DNA from: Phosphoribacter sp037045045
GTDB lineage: Bacteria > Actinomycetota > Actinomycetes > Actinomycetales > Dermatophilaceae
NCBI GenBank assembly: GCA_037045045.1
Contig: JBAOHL010000003.1
Location: 372,001 to 436,000 of the forward strand
Direction of reading: 5' to 3'
Length of the DNA: 64,000 nucleotides
Shown: positions 25,748 to 34,458 of the stretch, one piece after another
Position numbering within the stretch: position 1 is the first letter of the stretch
Layout of the letters: the number at the start of each line of letters is the position of its first letter
Notes under the pieces: generated by a model
Told to the model about the DNA's origin: nothing
Databases searched by the model: none
The model's input: only the letters and a program-made list of their open reading frames with translations
Program-made: the position numbers and the translations under genes

Positions 25748-26674
25748 TCAGCCGACGTGGACGATGTTGCGCAGCCGCTCCCCCGCGGCATACCGACGAA
25801 ACTGGTCGCGCAGCAAGGCCGCGGCCCGCGGAGCGAACGCGCTCGAGGCCCCGCCGACGTGCGGCGAGAGCATCAGCGTGGGGCAACGCCACAGCGGATG
25901 GCCGGGAGGCAAGGGCTCCGGATCGGTGACGTCCAGCGCGACCCGCAGACGACCATCCGCAGTGGCCTCGACGAGGGCATCGGTGTCGACGACCTTGCCG
26001 CGGGCCATATTGACCAACAGCGCGCCGTCGGGCATCGCCGCAAGGAACGCGGCGTCGACCATTCCCTCGGTCGAGGGGGTGAGCGGGACGATGAGGACGA
26101 CGACGTCGTGGTGGGGCAGCAGGTCCGGCAGTTCGGCGATGCCGTGGACGACGTCGACGAGGTCGTCGCCGGCCCGAGCGGTCGAGGCCACCGCGGTCAA
26201 CGACACCTCGAAGGGGGCAAGTCGCCGGGCGATGGCTCGACCGATGCTGCCGTAGCCCACGACGAGCACCCGCTTGTCGGCCAAGGCCGGCCAAATCCGC
26301 AGCGGCAGCCACTCGCCGCGGTCCTGGGCCCGGACGAAGTCGGGGATGTCGCGCAACGAGGCCAACACGAGGGTCACGGCAAGCTCTGCAGTCGACGCGT
26401 CGTGGACCCCGGCGGCGTTGAGCAGGGCTACTCCCGCGGGGACGAAGGGGACGGCGGTCTCGTATCCGGCGGTGAGCAACGAGATGGCCTGCAGATCGGG
26501 CAGATCCGCGACCCTTCGCAGCCTGGCGACGTCCGTGAAGTACGGATGGACGACGATGCCCACACCGGCCGGGTCGCTCAGGGGGGCGGTCATATCCCAC
26601 ACCCGCAGGTCGACTCCGGGGACCTGCCCCACGGCGTCGATCCACGACTGGTCGGGCACGGTAACGATGGGCAT
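25748..26674 (-). CDS. D-isomer-specific 2-hydroxyacid dehydrogenase
   Basis: The 308-residue protein has the NAD-binding motif VVGYGSIG near 158-165, ARGKVVD with the catalytic Arg near 245, DPEPLPPGHPLW with the Glu, and LSPHVGG with the catalytic His near 280. Substrate (glyoxylate, hydroxypyruvate or other 2-keto acid) cannot be settled by eye. It lacks the ACT domain of serA. ATG at 26674 has a TAGGTT box six bases upstream and no SD, so it is probably leaderless and first in a two-gene unit with the SixA-like gene. Confidence 0.87.
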   Translation of the reverse strand: MPIVTVPDQSWIDAVGQVPGVDLRVWDMTAPLSDPAGVGIVVHPYFTDVARLRRVADLPDLQAISLLTAGYETAVPFVPAGVALLNAAGVHDASTAELAVTLVLASLRDIPDFVRAQDRGEWLPLRIWPALADKRVLVVGYGSIGRAIARRLAPFEVSLTAVASTARAGDDLVDVVHGIAELPDLLPHHDVVVLIVPLTPSTEGMVDAAFLAAMPDGALLVNMARGKVVDTDALVEATADGRLRVALDVTDPEPLPPGHPLWRCPTLMLSPHVGGASSAFAPRAAALLRDQFRRYAAGERLRNIVHVG

Positions 26675-26680
26675 CCCGAC

Positions 26681-26686
26681 AACCTA
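26681..26686 (-). promoter_or_regulatory. Candidate -10 box of the 2-hydroxyacid dehydrogenase gene (leaderless)
   Basis: TAGGTT on the minus strand ends six bases before the ATG at 26674. No SD is present. Confidence 0.4.
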
Positions 26687-26777
26687 TCGCGCTCGCCTCA
26701 GGGGCCAGCGGGCCCGGCAGCGGGTTATCGTGGCTCGACGCCGTCCGTCGGGGCCGGCCTCGACAGGAGGAACGCCC

Positions 26778-27515
26778 ATGTCCGAACTGGACCAGATCAT
26801 CGGCCAGGTGCCGATGGACCAGGTCGCCGAAGCCCTCGGCGTCGACCGCGCCCAGGCCGAGAGCGCCGTCCGTACCGCCCTGCCGGCGTTGCTCGGTGGG
26901 TTGCACGCCAACGCGGCGGATCCGGCCGGCGCGGCATCCCTGGGTCAGGCGTTGGCCGATCACGACGGCAGTGCACTCGGTGCCGACCTGGGGTCACTCG
27001 ACCTCGATGACGGCCAGAAGATCGTCGGCAACATCTTCGGCGCCCAGACCTCCGACGTGATCGCCCAGCTCGGCGGCGTCCGCGGCGGCGGCGGTTCGGG
27101 CCTGATCGCGAAACTCCTGCCGATCCTCGCGCCCATCGTGTTGGCCTACCTGGGCAAGAAGCTGGCCCAGCAGGGCGGGCTCGGCGGTGTGCTCGGCGAT
27201 GTCGTGGGCGGGCGCTCCAGTGGCGGGGCCTCCGGCTCGGCGAGCTCGGATCCCGCAAGCGGGCAGATGGAGACGCCCAGCGGGCCGCTGATCCCGACCG
27301 GAGGCACCCGGGCCTCCCAGAATCAGGGCGCTCCATCGGACGCTGGCGCTTCGGCGGACCAAGGCGCTGGCGGCGGCCTCGGCGACATCCTCGGCCAGAT
27401 CCTCGGCGCCGGTGCAGGTGCCGGACGCAGCGGCGCGGGGTCCGCAGGCGCGGCCTCCGGCGGTGACATCCTCGGTGACATCCTCGGCGGTCTCCTCGGC
27501 GGCGGCCGCCGCTGA
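26778..27515 (+). CDS. DUF937-domain protein with Gly/Ala/Ser-rich C-terminal half
   Basis: The 245-residue protein opens with a DUF937 domain (about 1-140: MDQVAEALGVDRAQAESAVRTALPALLGGLH). Its second half is Gly/Ser/Ala-rich and holds repeated GDILGxILG patterns near 205-243, so it is likely unstructured with short hydrophobic repeats. DUF937 (YidB-like) proteins have no firm function. A textbook SD, AGGAGG, lies eight bases before the ATG. It stands alone between divergent and convergent neighbours. Confidence 0.78.
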   Translation: MSELDQIIGQVPMDQVAEALGVDRAQAESAVRTALPALLGGLHANAADPAGAASLGQALADHDGSALGADLGSLDLDDGQKIVGNIFGAQTSDVIAQLGGVRGGGGSGLIAKLLPILAPIVLAYLGKKLAQQGGLGGVLGDVVGGRSSGGASGSASSDPASGQMETPSGPLIPTGGTRASQNQGAPSDAGASADQGAGGGLGDILGQILGAGAGAGRSGAGSAGAASGGDILGDILGGLLGGGRR

Positions 27516-27614
27516 CGCACTGACGCGGACCGTCGGCGCGGCCGTCTGCCGCCTGCTGCCCGCCGCCTGCCGGACGTGGCGGCGGGCGGCGCGGACCGCG
27601 TGGCCCGACCGGCC

Positions 27615-28460
27615 CTAGAGGATGTGTTCGGGGACGGGCGGGGGCACTTCGCCGAAGCGGGCGAGCATCCCGGCTCCCCCGAGCACGAGGGCGAAACCGA
27701 CGGCGGCCGCCCACCACCAGCCGGGGCGGGCCGAGTCACCCTCCCAGAGAACGCCGAGTACCGCGCCGAGGACGGTCTCGGTGCCGACCAGGGCGCCGGT
27801 GGCGGCGACGACAGACGCCCGTTGGAAGGCTGCCGCCGACAGGGCGAGCCCGAGGACCCCCAACGCCGGCACCGACCACGCCAGAGGATCGCCCGACAGG
27901 GCCGCCGGGTCGAACGACGTCACCCCGCGCACGGCGACGGCGAGCACGCCGAACGCCGCTCCCGACAGGGTCGCCAACGACACACCGGCGAGCGGGCCGC
28001 GGCCGCGCTGCGCCACCCACCACGACAGGCCGAGCACCACGAGGACCGACAGCGGGATGGCAAGGCGCGCCCCCGCGCTGATCCCCCGCTGCGGGGCACC
28101 GTCGACGGCGGAGACGGCGAGCAGGACCAAGCCGGCGAAGGTCGCCGCGACGGCACCGACGTCACGCCGGTGCAGTCGCTCCCCCAGCACCAGCGCGGCG
28201 AGGGCAGCCGTCACGGCAAGGCTCGCTGCCCGGCCGGACTGGACGAGAAACACCGGCAAGGAGCGCAGGGCGAGCGCGGCGCAGCCGAAACCGACGGCCA
28301 CGAGGACCATGGCGAGGAGGTACTCGGGCAGGCGCAGCAGCCGCAACAGCAGTCCGGCGTCCATCCCGTCGCCCGTCGGGACCTCCCGGGCCGCCCGGGC
28401 CTGGAACAGGACCCCCGTGCCGCTGCAGAAGGCCGCACCGAGGACGAGCAGCAGGCTCAT
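27615..28460 (-). CDS. EamA/DMT-family multi-spanning membrane transporter
   Basis: The 281-residue protein has about nine or ten hydrophobic segments arranged as two EamA-like halves (about 1-130 and 145-270), the layout of drug/metabolite transporters. Short Arg-rich and Glu-containing loops separate the helices. The substrate is unknown. ATG at 28460 follows AAGGGG. It is divergent from the glycosyltransferase operon that starts at 28577, with a 116-base intergenic region. Confidence 0.75.
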   Translation of the reverse strand: MSLLLVLGAAFCSGTGVLFQARAAREVPTGDGMDAGLLLRLLRLPEYLLAMVLVAVGFGCAALALRSLPVFLVQSGRAASLAVTAALAALVLGERLHRRDVGAVAATFAGLVLLAVSAVDGAPQRGISAGARLAIPLSVLVVLGLSWWVAQRGRGPLAGVSLATLSGAAFGVLAVAVRGVTSFDPAALSGDPLAWSVPALGVLGLALSAAAFQRASVVAATGALVGTETVLGAVLGVLWEGDSARPGWWWAAAVGFALVLGGAGMLARFGEVPPPVPEHIL

Positions 28461-28544
28461 GCCCGGCCCCTTTCGGTGCTCCCGATCCCGACGTGGTCCG
28501 CCCCGACCCGGGCGGATGCCATGAGTTGGCTGTGCGCCCGGTGC

Positions 28545-28550
28545 TAACCT
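28545..28550 (+). promoter_or_regulatory. Candidate -10 box of the glycosyltransferase operon
   Basis: TAACCT lies 26 bases before the ATG at 28577, leaving room for a short leader with the SD-like AAAGGCGGGG. The -35 is not clear. Confidence 0.35.
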
Positions 28551-28576
28551 TCGCACAGGAAAGGCGGGGTCCCGGC

Positions 28577-29869
28577 ATGAACGTACCCCGGGTTCCCGCG
28601 CGCGGGACAGACCCGGCCGGCAGTCCGGTCGACCACGTCTCGGCGGTGGCCTCAGAGGCACCACGAGCCGGCCGATCGGGAACGGTCCGCACCGTCGCCG
28701 CCTTCGCCGCGGCATACCTCGTCGTCGGGCTGACAAGCCTGTGGGGCAACGCCAACGCCACTCATCCGCAGGCACTGACCGGCTCGGCCTGGCTCGATGC
28801 GTGGATCCGCTACGACTCCGGCTGGTACCTGAACATCGCCCAGGACGGGTACTCCTTCGCTACCGACCGCCAGTCGCCGGTCGCGTTCTTCCCCGCCTAT
28901 CCCATGCTTGTGCGCGGCCTCGCCCCGCTCGTCGGTAGCGCCGCGTTGGCCGGCCATCTGCTCACCGTCGCCTGCGGGCTCGGGTCCGCCCTGCTGTTCG
29001 CCTCCTGGGTGCGAGCCCGGTTGGCGAAGCGGGCCCGATGGACTGCCGTCGCGCTGCTGCTGCTCTACCCGTATGCCGTGTTCCTCTACGGCGCGGTGTA
29101 TGGCGACGCGTTGTTCCTGCTGTGCGTTGTCGGGGCTTTCGCCTTCGTGGAGCGGCGATGGTACGCGGCGGCCGGCCTGATCGGAGCAGTGGCGACGGCG
29201 GGCCGCCCGGTCGGCGTGGCCATCGTCGCGGGTCTGCTCGTGCGGGTGTTGGAGCAACAAGCCTTGGACCGGGCGGCTGCCGCAGCGCCCGGACCCGGGC
29301 CGGACGACCTCGCCCGACCGCGGCGCCCTGTGGCGCTGAGCCAGCTCGGGCGCGTCGTGCCCACCCTTCAGGCCAGGCAGTGGCTCGTCCTGCTATCGCT
29401 CGGGGGAATCGCCGGGTGGTGCTGGTACCTCTGGCGGACCTTCGGGGACCCGTTCGCCTTCCTCACCGCCGAAGCGACTTGGTCGCAGGCGGCCGGCCCC
29501 AAGACGTGGTCGAAGTGGGCCTTCTTCGGGGCCATTCTCAAGGACCCAATGGAGATCCGCTTCGTCCTGGGCGCCCAAGCGCTCGTCTCGCTCGGGGCCG
29601 TCCTGCTGCTGCGTCAGGTGTGGCGCCGGTTCGGCTGGGGATACCTCGCCTACTGCCTGGTGGTCCTGGGGATCCCTCTCGTCGGCACCAAGGACTTCCT
29701 CGGCTGCGGCCGCTATGTCATGGCAGCCTTCCCCGTCCTCGCCGCCGCAGGCGCCTTAGTCGCCGACCCGGCGCGAGCCCGGTGGGTGCGCCCCGTCGTC
29801 CTCACGGGGAGCGCCACCGCCATGCTGGTCGCGACGTACTTCTTCGGTGAAGGGATCCTCATCTCGTGA
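28577..29869 (+). CDS. PIG-V-like GT-C glycosyltransferase, copy 1
   Basis: The 430-residue protein has about ten membrane segments and the GT-C/PIG-V (GT76) signature: an extracytoplasmic loop with WIRYDSGWYLNIAQDGY near 76-92, where the Asp is the likely catalytic residue, followed by VAFFPAYPML. Such enzymes use a polyprenyl-phosphate-linked sugar outside the membrane. It is the first gene of a five-gene unit and overlaps the next by GTGA. Copy 2 is a clear paralogue; both end in the same ATYFFGxGILIS and their last 40 bases are almost identical, a sign of tandem duplication. The sugar and acceptor are unknown. Confidence 0.82.
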   Translation: MNVPRVPARGTDPAGSPVDHVSAVASEAPRAGRSGTVRTVAAFAAAYLVVGLTSLWGNANATHPQALTGSAWLDAWIRYDSGWYLNIAQDGYSFATDRQSPVAFFPAYPMLVRGLAPLVGSAALAGHLLTVACGLGSALLFASWVRARLAKRARWTAVALLLLYPYAVFLYGAVYGDALFLLCVVGAFAFVERRWYAAAGLIGAVATAGRPVGVAIVAGLLVRVLEQQALDRAAAAAPGPGPDDLARPRRPVALSQLGRVVPTLQARQWLVLLSLGGIAGWCWYLWRTFGDPFAFLTAEATWSQAAGPKTWSKWAFFGAILKDPMEIRFVLGAQALVSLGAVLLLRQVWRRFGWGYLAYCLVVLGIPLVGTKDFLGCGRYVMAAFPVLAAAGALVADPARARWVRPVVLTGSATAMLVATYFFGEGILIS

Positions 29870-31086
29870 CGCGGACAGCTCAGAGGGCCGAGCTGCGCTC
29901 GTCCCGTGTCATCGGATGCTTCGCGGTGGGGTATGTCGTGCTCACCGGGGCACTGCTGTTCGGCGCCGCCCATCCACGCGACCTGCACTACCGGTTTCGC
30001 GGTCCCGCGTGGGTCGACGCCTGGTACCGGCTCGACTCGGACTGGTACACGGCGATCGTCGAGTCGGGCTACCACTACATCCCGGGCGTCCAGTCCCCGG
30101 TGGCGTTCTTCCCGGGGTATCCGTTGACGATCCGGCTCCTGCGCCCGCTCGTGGCCAATCCCGAAGTGGCCGGGCACCTCGTTACCCTCAGCTGCGGGCT
30201 CGGTGCACTGCTGCTGCTCGGGCGCTGGGCGCGTCGGTGGTTATCCCCCCGAGCGGCGACGACAACCATCGCCGTCGTCCTGCTCTACCCCTACGCCCTG
30301 TTCGTGTATGGCGCCGTGTACGCGGACGCGCTGTTCCTCCTGTGCGTCGTCGGCGCGTTCCTGCTCGTCGAGCGGCACTGGTATGCCGCCGCCGGCCTCG
30401 TCGGTGCGGTGGCCACGGCCACGCGACCGGTCGGTATCGCCCTCGTCGTCGGGCTCGCCGTTCGGGTCATCGAGCAGTACGCCGAGCAACGCCGGGCCGT
30501 CGACTCCGTCGAGGCGGACCAGCCGGCATCCGGCCGCATGACCAGGGTTGGCCTGACCGAATTGCTCCGCGGCGCCTTGAAGGTGCCGCTGCGGCGCTAT
30601 GTCGTGGTGGTGTCCGGTCTCGGGCTGGCGGCGTGGATGGCGTTCCTCTGGTCCGCGTTCGGAGACCCCTTGGCGTTCGTCAACGCGGAGAGCGCCTGGG
30701 GGCAGGCAGCCGGACCCGAGACGTGGTTCAAGGTCACCTTCTTCCGTCTCATGGTCGAGGGCAGCGTCAATATCCGGATGTTGCTGCTCGCCCAGGCCGG
30801 CGTCCTGCTCGTTGCGCTCCTCATGCTGCCGAGAGTGCAGCGGCGCTTCGGGTGGGGCTATCTCGCCTATACCCTCGTCGTCTTGGGTATCCCCCTCGTC
30901 GGCACCTCGGACTTCCTCGGTTGTGGACGGTACGTCCTGGCGGCGTTTCCCGCGCTCGCCGCGTTCGCGGACCTGCTCTCCGAGCCCGGGCGAGCGCGGT
31001 GGGTGAGACCCGTGGTCCTGTCCGCGAGCGGAGGCGCCATGCTGGTGGCGACGTACTTCTTCGGACAAGGGATCCTCATCTCGTGA
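29866..31086 (+). CDS. PIG-V-like GT-C glycosyltransferase, copy 2
   Basis: The 406-residue paralogue of the preceding gene keeps the catalytic loop (YRLDSDWYTAIVESGY near 53-68, then VAFFPGYPLT) and the LLYPYALFVYGAVYADALFL helix region. It lacks the first copy's 40-residue N-terminal extension. GTG at 29866 overlaps the previous stop by four bases (GTGA), and its own end overlaps the GT2 gene in the same way, so the genes are translationally coupled. Having two retained copies suggests either different acceptors or a heteromeric enzyme. Confidence 0.82.
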   Translation: MTRTAQRAELRSSRVIGCFAVGYVVLTGALLFGAAHPRDLHYRFRGPAWVDAWYRLDSDWYTAIVESGYHYIPGVQSPVAFFPGYPLTIRLLRPLVANPEVAGHLVTLSCGLGALLLLGRWARRWLSPRAATTTIAVVLLYPYALFVYGAVYADALFLLCVVGAFLLVERHWYAAAGLVGAVATATRPVGIALVVGLAVRVIEQYAEQRRAVDSVEADQPASGRMTRVGLTELLRGALKVPLRRYVVVVSGLGLAAWMAFLWSAFGDPLAFVNAESAWGQAAGPETWFKVTFFRLMVEGSVNIRMLLLAQAGVLLVALLMLPRVQRRFGWGYLAYTLVVLGIPLVGTSDFLGCGRYVLAAFPALAAFADLLSEPGRARWVRPVVLSASGGAMLVATYFFGQGILIS

Positions 31087-31847
31087 AGCGACCGGACACC
31101 CCGCACTTCGCCACGCTGTCGATCTTCTTCCCCATGTGGAACGAAGAGGACTACATCCGGCGCACCCTCGCCGCCGCGACCGACGTCTGCGAGTTCCTCA
31201 TCTCCCACAAGGAGATCGGCGACTACGAGCTCATCGTCGTGGACGACGCGTCGACCGACGACACCGGCCGTTTGGCCGACGAGATCGCCGCCGCCGACCC
31301 GCACGTCGTCGTCGTCCACCACCCGGTCAACCGCAAGCTCGGCGGGAGCATCAAGACCGGCCTTGCCACGGCGACCGGCGATCTCGTGCTCTACACCGAC
31401 GCGGACTTGCCCTTCGAGATGCTCGAGTTGGTCAAGGCGATCCGGATCCTGCGCCACTACGACGCGGACATGGTCAGCGCCTACCGGCACGACCGGACGA
31501 GCGAGGGTCCCCGGCGAGCGGTCTATTCGTGGGCCTACAACTGGCTGGTCACCTCGGCGTTCGGCATCCACATTCGCGACGTCAACTTCGCCTTCAAGCT
31601 GTGCCGCCGATCGATGCTCGACCAGATCGAGCTGTCCAGCGAGGGATCATTCATCGACGCCGAACTCGTCGTGCGTGCCAGTCGGATGGGCTTTCGGATC
31701 ATGCAGATCGGCGTCGACTACTTCCCGCGCACCCGGGGCGTCTCCACGCTCTCCTCGCCCGGCGTCATCCGGACCATCCTGCGCGAGATGCGCGACCTGC
31801 GCGGGGAGCTCAAGCAGGTCGGCCCGCCGCCGGACCGCCACCCGTGA
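31083..31847 (+). CDS. Family-2 glycosyltransferase, polyprenyl-phosphate sugar synthase type
   Basis: The 254-residue cytosolic enzyme has the GT2 motifs FFPMWNEE near 15-22, VVDDASTDDTG near 52-62, the metal-binding TDADLPFEM near 104-112 and a DVNFAFKLCRR segment near 165-175. The fold resembles dolichol-phosphate mannose synthase and ArnC-like enzymes, though it lacks C-terminal membrane helices. It should load a sugar from a nucleotide donor onto polyprenyl phosphate for the two GT-C enzymes encoded upstream. GTG at 31083 overlaps the previous stop (GTGA). Donor sugar unknown. Confidence 0.85.
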   Translation: MKRPDTPHFATLSIFFPMWNEEDYIRRTLAAATDVCEFLISHKEIGDYELIVVDDASTDDTGRLADEIAAADPHVVVVHHPVNRKLGGSIKTGLATATGDLVLYTDADLPFEMLELVKAIRILRHYDADMVSAYRHDRTSEGPRRAVYSWAYNWLVTSAFGIHIRDVNFAFKLCRRSMLDQIELSSEGSFIDAELVVRASRMGFRIMQIGVDYFPRTRGVSTLSSPGVIRTILREMRDLRGELKQVGPPPDRHP

Positions 31848-32704
31848 GTGGCCGACCGCTGGTCGTCAACGCCGACGATCTCGGACTCACTGTCGGCGTC
31901 AACCGAGCCGTGCGCCGGGCACATGTCGAGGGCATCGTCACGGCGACCTCGGTGCTCGCCGTGGGCCGGGCCTTCGTTGACGCGGTGGCGATGCTGCGCG
32001 ACACCCCGACCCTTGACCTCGGCGTCCATCTCGCCCTCGTCGGCGAGGACCCGCCGCTCTCGCCGGCGGCCTCGGTGCCGACCCTCGTCGATCGCCGCGG
32101 CAACTTCCCGCCGACGTACCGTCACTTCCTCGTCCGGGCCGCAACCGGCCGGGTCGACCGGGACGAGGTCCGTCGCGAGTTTTCCGCGCAACTCGACGCG
32201 GTGCGCGCGAGCGGCATACCGATCACCCACCTCGACACCCATCAGCACGTGCACCTCTGGCCGCCCGTCGCCGCTGTCGTCCTCGACCTGGCCGCCGAGG
32301 CAGGCATCCCCCAGGTCCGGCTCCCGCGGGCCCACGCGCGCGGCCCGCTGCCCGTCGGCGTCAACGCCCTCTCGGCCTCGCTGCGGCGACACCTGCGCCG
32401 GCGCGGGATGCCGGTGAGCGACTACGCCGGCCTCGACGAGGCGGGCGCGATGGACCAGGCGGCGATCGGTCGAGCCTTGCGTGCCCTGGCGGCTCGGGCC
32501 GAGCGCACCGCAGCGCCCGAGCAACTGGCCGCCGAACTCAACGTCCATCCCGGCGAGGTCGACGCCGACAGCGCCCGCTTCGACTGGGGGTACCGATGGG
32601 CCGACGAACTGGCCGCCCTGCTCGATCCGGCGACCGCCGCGGCCGTAACCGCGGCCGGGTTCGAGCTGACCTCCTTCGCCGCGCTGGCCCGGGGTCGGCG
32701 GTGA
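31844..32704 (+). CDS. ChbG/YdjC-family carbohydrate deacetylase
   Basis: The 286-residue protein has the family's metal-binding motifs: VVNADDLGL near 7-15 and HLDTHQHVHLWP near 127-138, with HPGEVD near 230. YdjC-family enzymes remove N-acetyl groups from sugars; Francisella NaxD, of this family, deacetylates an undecaprenyl-phosphate-linked GalNAc. Here the gene follows a GT2 synthase and two GT-C transferases, all coupled by GTGA overlaps, so a lipid-linked N-acetylhexosamine is the natural guess for its substrate. GTG at 31844. Confidence 0.83.
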   Translation: MSGRPLVVNADDLGLTVGVNRAVRRAHVEGIVTATSVLAVGRAFVDAVAMLRDTPTLDLGVHLALVGEDPPLSPAASVPTLVDRRGNFPPTYRHFLVRAATGRVDRDEVRREFSAQLDAVRASGIPITHLDTHQHVHLWPPVAAVVLDLAAEAGIPQVRLPRAHARGPLPVGVNALSASLRRHLRRRGMPVSDYAGLDEAGAMDQAAIGRALRALAARAERTAAPEQLAAELNVHPGEVDADSARFDWGYRWADELAALLDPATAAAVTAAGFELTSFAALARGRR

Positions 32705-33372
32705 AACGCGTGCCGCGCCGTCCCGATGCCGCCGGACGGGCCGCCCTCGCCCTCTACCGACCGTTGCCCCTGGTCGCGCGCGCACACGTCGGCGTGCGGT
32801 GGTGGACCGCGCCCTTCCCTGCCGTCGCCGCCGAGCTGCCCCCACGCGGCCGGATCCTCGAGATTGGTTGCGGGCACGGGCTGTTCGCGGCGTATGCCGC
32901 GCTTGGCGCCAGTGGCCGCGACGTGCTCGGCACCGACATCGACCGGGACAAGGTCGCCCTGGCCCAGCGGGCCGCGCAGCCGCTCGCCCCGCGGCTGCGC
33001 TTCGAGACGGCGGCCTCGGGAGCCGTGCCGTCCGGGCCCTGGGACGCCGTCGCGATCCTCGACGTGCTCTACCTGTTGCCCGAGCCCGACCAGCACGCCC
33101 TCGTGCGCGCGTGCGCCGCCGAGCTGGCGCCCGGCGGGGTGTTGCTCGTCAAGGAGATGGCCCAGACCCCGGCATGGAAGGCACGGTGGAACCGGCTCCA
33201 GGAGACCCTCGCCGTCAAGGTCCTGCGGATCACCGAGGGGCACGACTTCGACTTCGTCCCCACCGAGCAGGTATGCCGGTGGCTCGCCGATGCCGGCCTG
33301 GACATCGAGGTGCGGGCGCTGGACCGCGGCCGGGTCCATCCCCATCACCTCGTCATCGGACGCCGGCCCTGA
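32701..33372 (+). CDS. Class I SAM-dependent methyltransferase
   Basis: The 223-residue protein has motif I ILEIGCGHG near 50-58, a motif II Asp in GTDIDRDK near 77-84 and a later AILDVLYLLPEPDQH segment. Its acceptor is unknown; as the last gene of the glycan operon it may methylate the sugar or a lipid carrier. GTG at 32701 overlaps the previous stop (GTGA), the fourth such overlap in a row. The C-terminal HHLVIGRR is intact. Confidence 0.8.
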   Translation: MKRVPRRPDAAGRAALALYRPLPLVARAHVGVRWWTAPFPAVAAELPPRGRILEIGCGHGLFAAYAALGASGRDVLGTDIDRDKVALAQRAAQPLAPRLRFETAASGAVPSGPWDAVAILDVLYLLPEPDQHALVRACAAELAPGGVLLVKEMAQTPAWKARWNRLQETLAVKVLRITEGHDFDFVPTEQVCRWLADAGLDIEVRALDRGRVHPHHLVIGRRP

Positions 33373-33444
33373 CCTTCTCGCAGTCCCGCACCTCCACCCG
33401 CAGAGCCACCCCGGCCTGCCCCGACTCCCCGCTCGATCGGCGCG

Positions 33445-34383
33445 CTACTGCTTGAGCCGCAGCATGCCCTCCTGGGCGACGCTGGCGAGCAGCCGCCCTC
33501 GTAGGTCATAGAGCCGCCCGAGACCGAGCCCGCGGCCGCCGCTAGCGGAGGGGCTGGACCCGCTGTGCAACACCCACGCGTCGGCGCGCCCGGGCCGGTG
33601 GAACCACATCGCATGGTCGAGGCTGGCCTGGCGCAGCCGCGAATCGTCCCACGACAGGCCGTGCCGACGCAGCACCGACTCGAGGATCGAGTAGTCCGAC
33701 GCATAGGCGAGGAACGCGGCGTGCACGAGCGGGTCGTCGGGCAACGGGCGCACTGAGCGCAGCCACACGCCCTGGCGGTCCGGGCGATCGGGGTCTGGAC
33801 CGGCATACAGGTGTCCCTCGACGTGACGCAGCTCGATGGGTCCGGACAGGACCGTGACGACGGCGTACGGCTCGGGCACCCCGGCCAGCGCCTGCGCGAC
33901 GTTGCGGACCTCGTCCGGGTCCGGTGACGGCGGCATCGGATCCTGGTGCTCGATCCCATGGCTGGGCTGTTGGAACGAGGCGACCATCGTCGCGAGCACG
34001 CGGCCGTGTTGGACGGCCAGCACCTGGCGGATCGAAAAGGACCGTCCGTCGCCGAGGGGCTCGACGACGTAGTGCACGTCGTCGGTGTCGGCGCCTCCGG
34101 CAAGGAACGTCGCGTGGATCGAGTGGATCGCCCGGCTCGGGCCGTCCGGATCGGCGGGCACCGTCCGTCCCGCCGCGACGATGCCCTGGGCGAGCAATTG
34201 GCCCCCGAAGGTGCGTTCGTAGCGTTGCCTCTGGCTCGGCCCGACGAAGACCCTCGCGGTCTGCTCCGGCAGCGCCACCTCGGGGTTGTCCGGATCGGCG
34301 GTCAGCCGGGCCCGCACCACACCGACCTCGGCGAGGTCGAGGATGTCCAGCAGGTCACCGACGCGGTATGCCGATTCGCTCAC
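33445..34383 (-). CDS. tesB: Acyl-CoA thioesterase II (TesB-like)
   Basis: The 312-residue protein is a double-hotdog thioesterase. TFGGQLLAQGIVAA near 60-73 and IHSIHATFLAGG near 85-97 form the first half, and the second half has SLDHAMWFHRPG near 265-276 with the conserved Asp. It hydrolyses acyl-CoA, with broad chain-length range in known members. GTG at 34383 has no SD but a TAGGCT box eight bases upstream, so leaderless translation is likely. Confidence 0.9.
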   Translation of the reverse strand: MSESAYRVGDLLDILDLAEVGVVRARLTADPDNPEVALPEQTARVFVGPSQRQRYERTFGGQLLAQGIVAAGRTVPADPDGPSRAIHSIHATFLAGGADTDDVHYVVEPLGDGRSFSIRQVLAVQHGRVLATMVASFQQPSHGIEHQDPMPPSPDPDEVRNVAQALAGVPEPYAVVTVLSGPIELRHVEGHLYAGPDPDRPDRQGVWLRSVRPLPDDPLVHAAFLAYASDYSILESVLRRHGLSWDDSRLRQASLDHAMWFHRPGRADAWVLHSGSSPSASGGRGLGLGRLYDLRGRLLASVAQEGMLRLKQ

Positions 34384-34391
34384 GAGGCCCG

Positions 34392-34397
34392 AGCCTA
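34392..34397 (-). promoter_or_regulatory. Candidate -10 box of tesB (leaderless)
   Basis: TAGGCT on the minus strand ends eight bases before the tesB GTG; no SD is present. Confidence 0.4.
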
Positions 34398-34458
34398 AGG
34401 GGGCAGGCGCCTCGTCGGCCGCGCCGGCCGCGTCGGCCGGGTCGCCGGGTCGGCGGGG

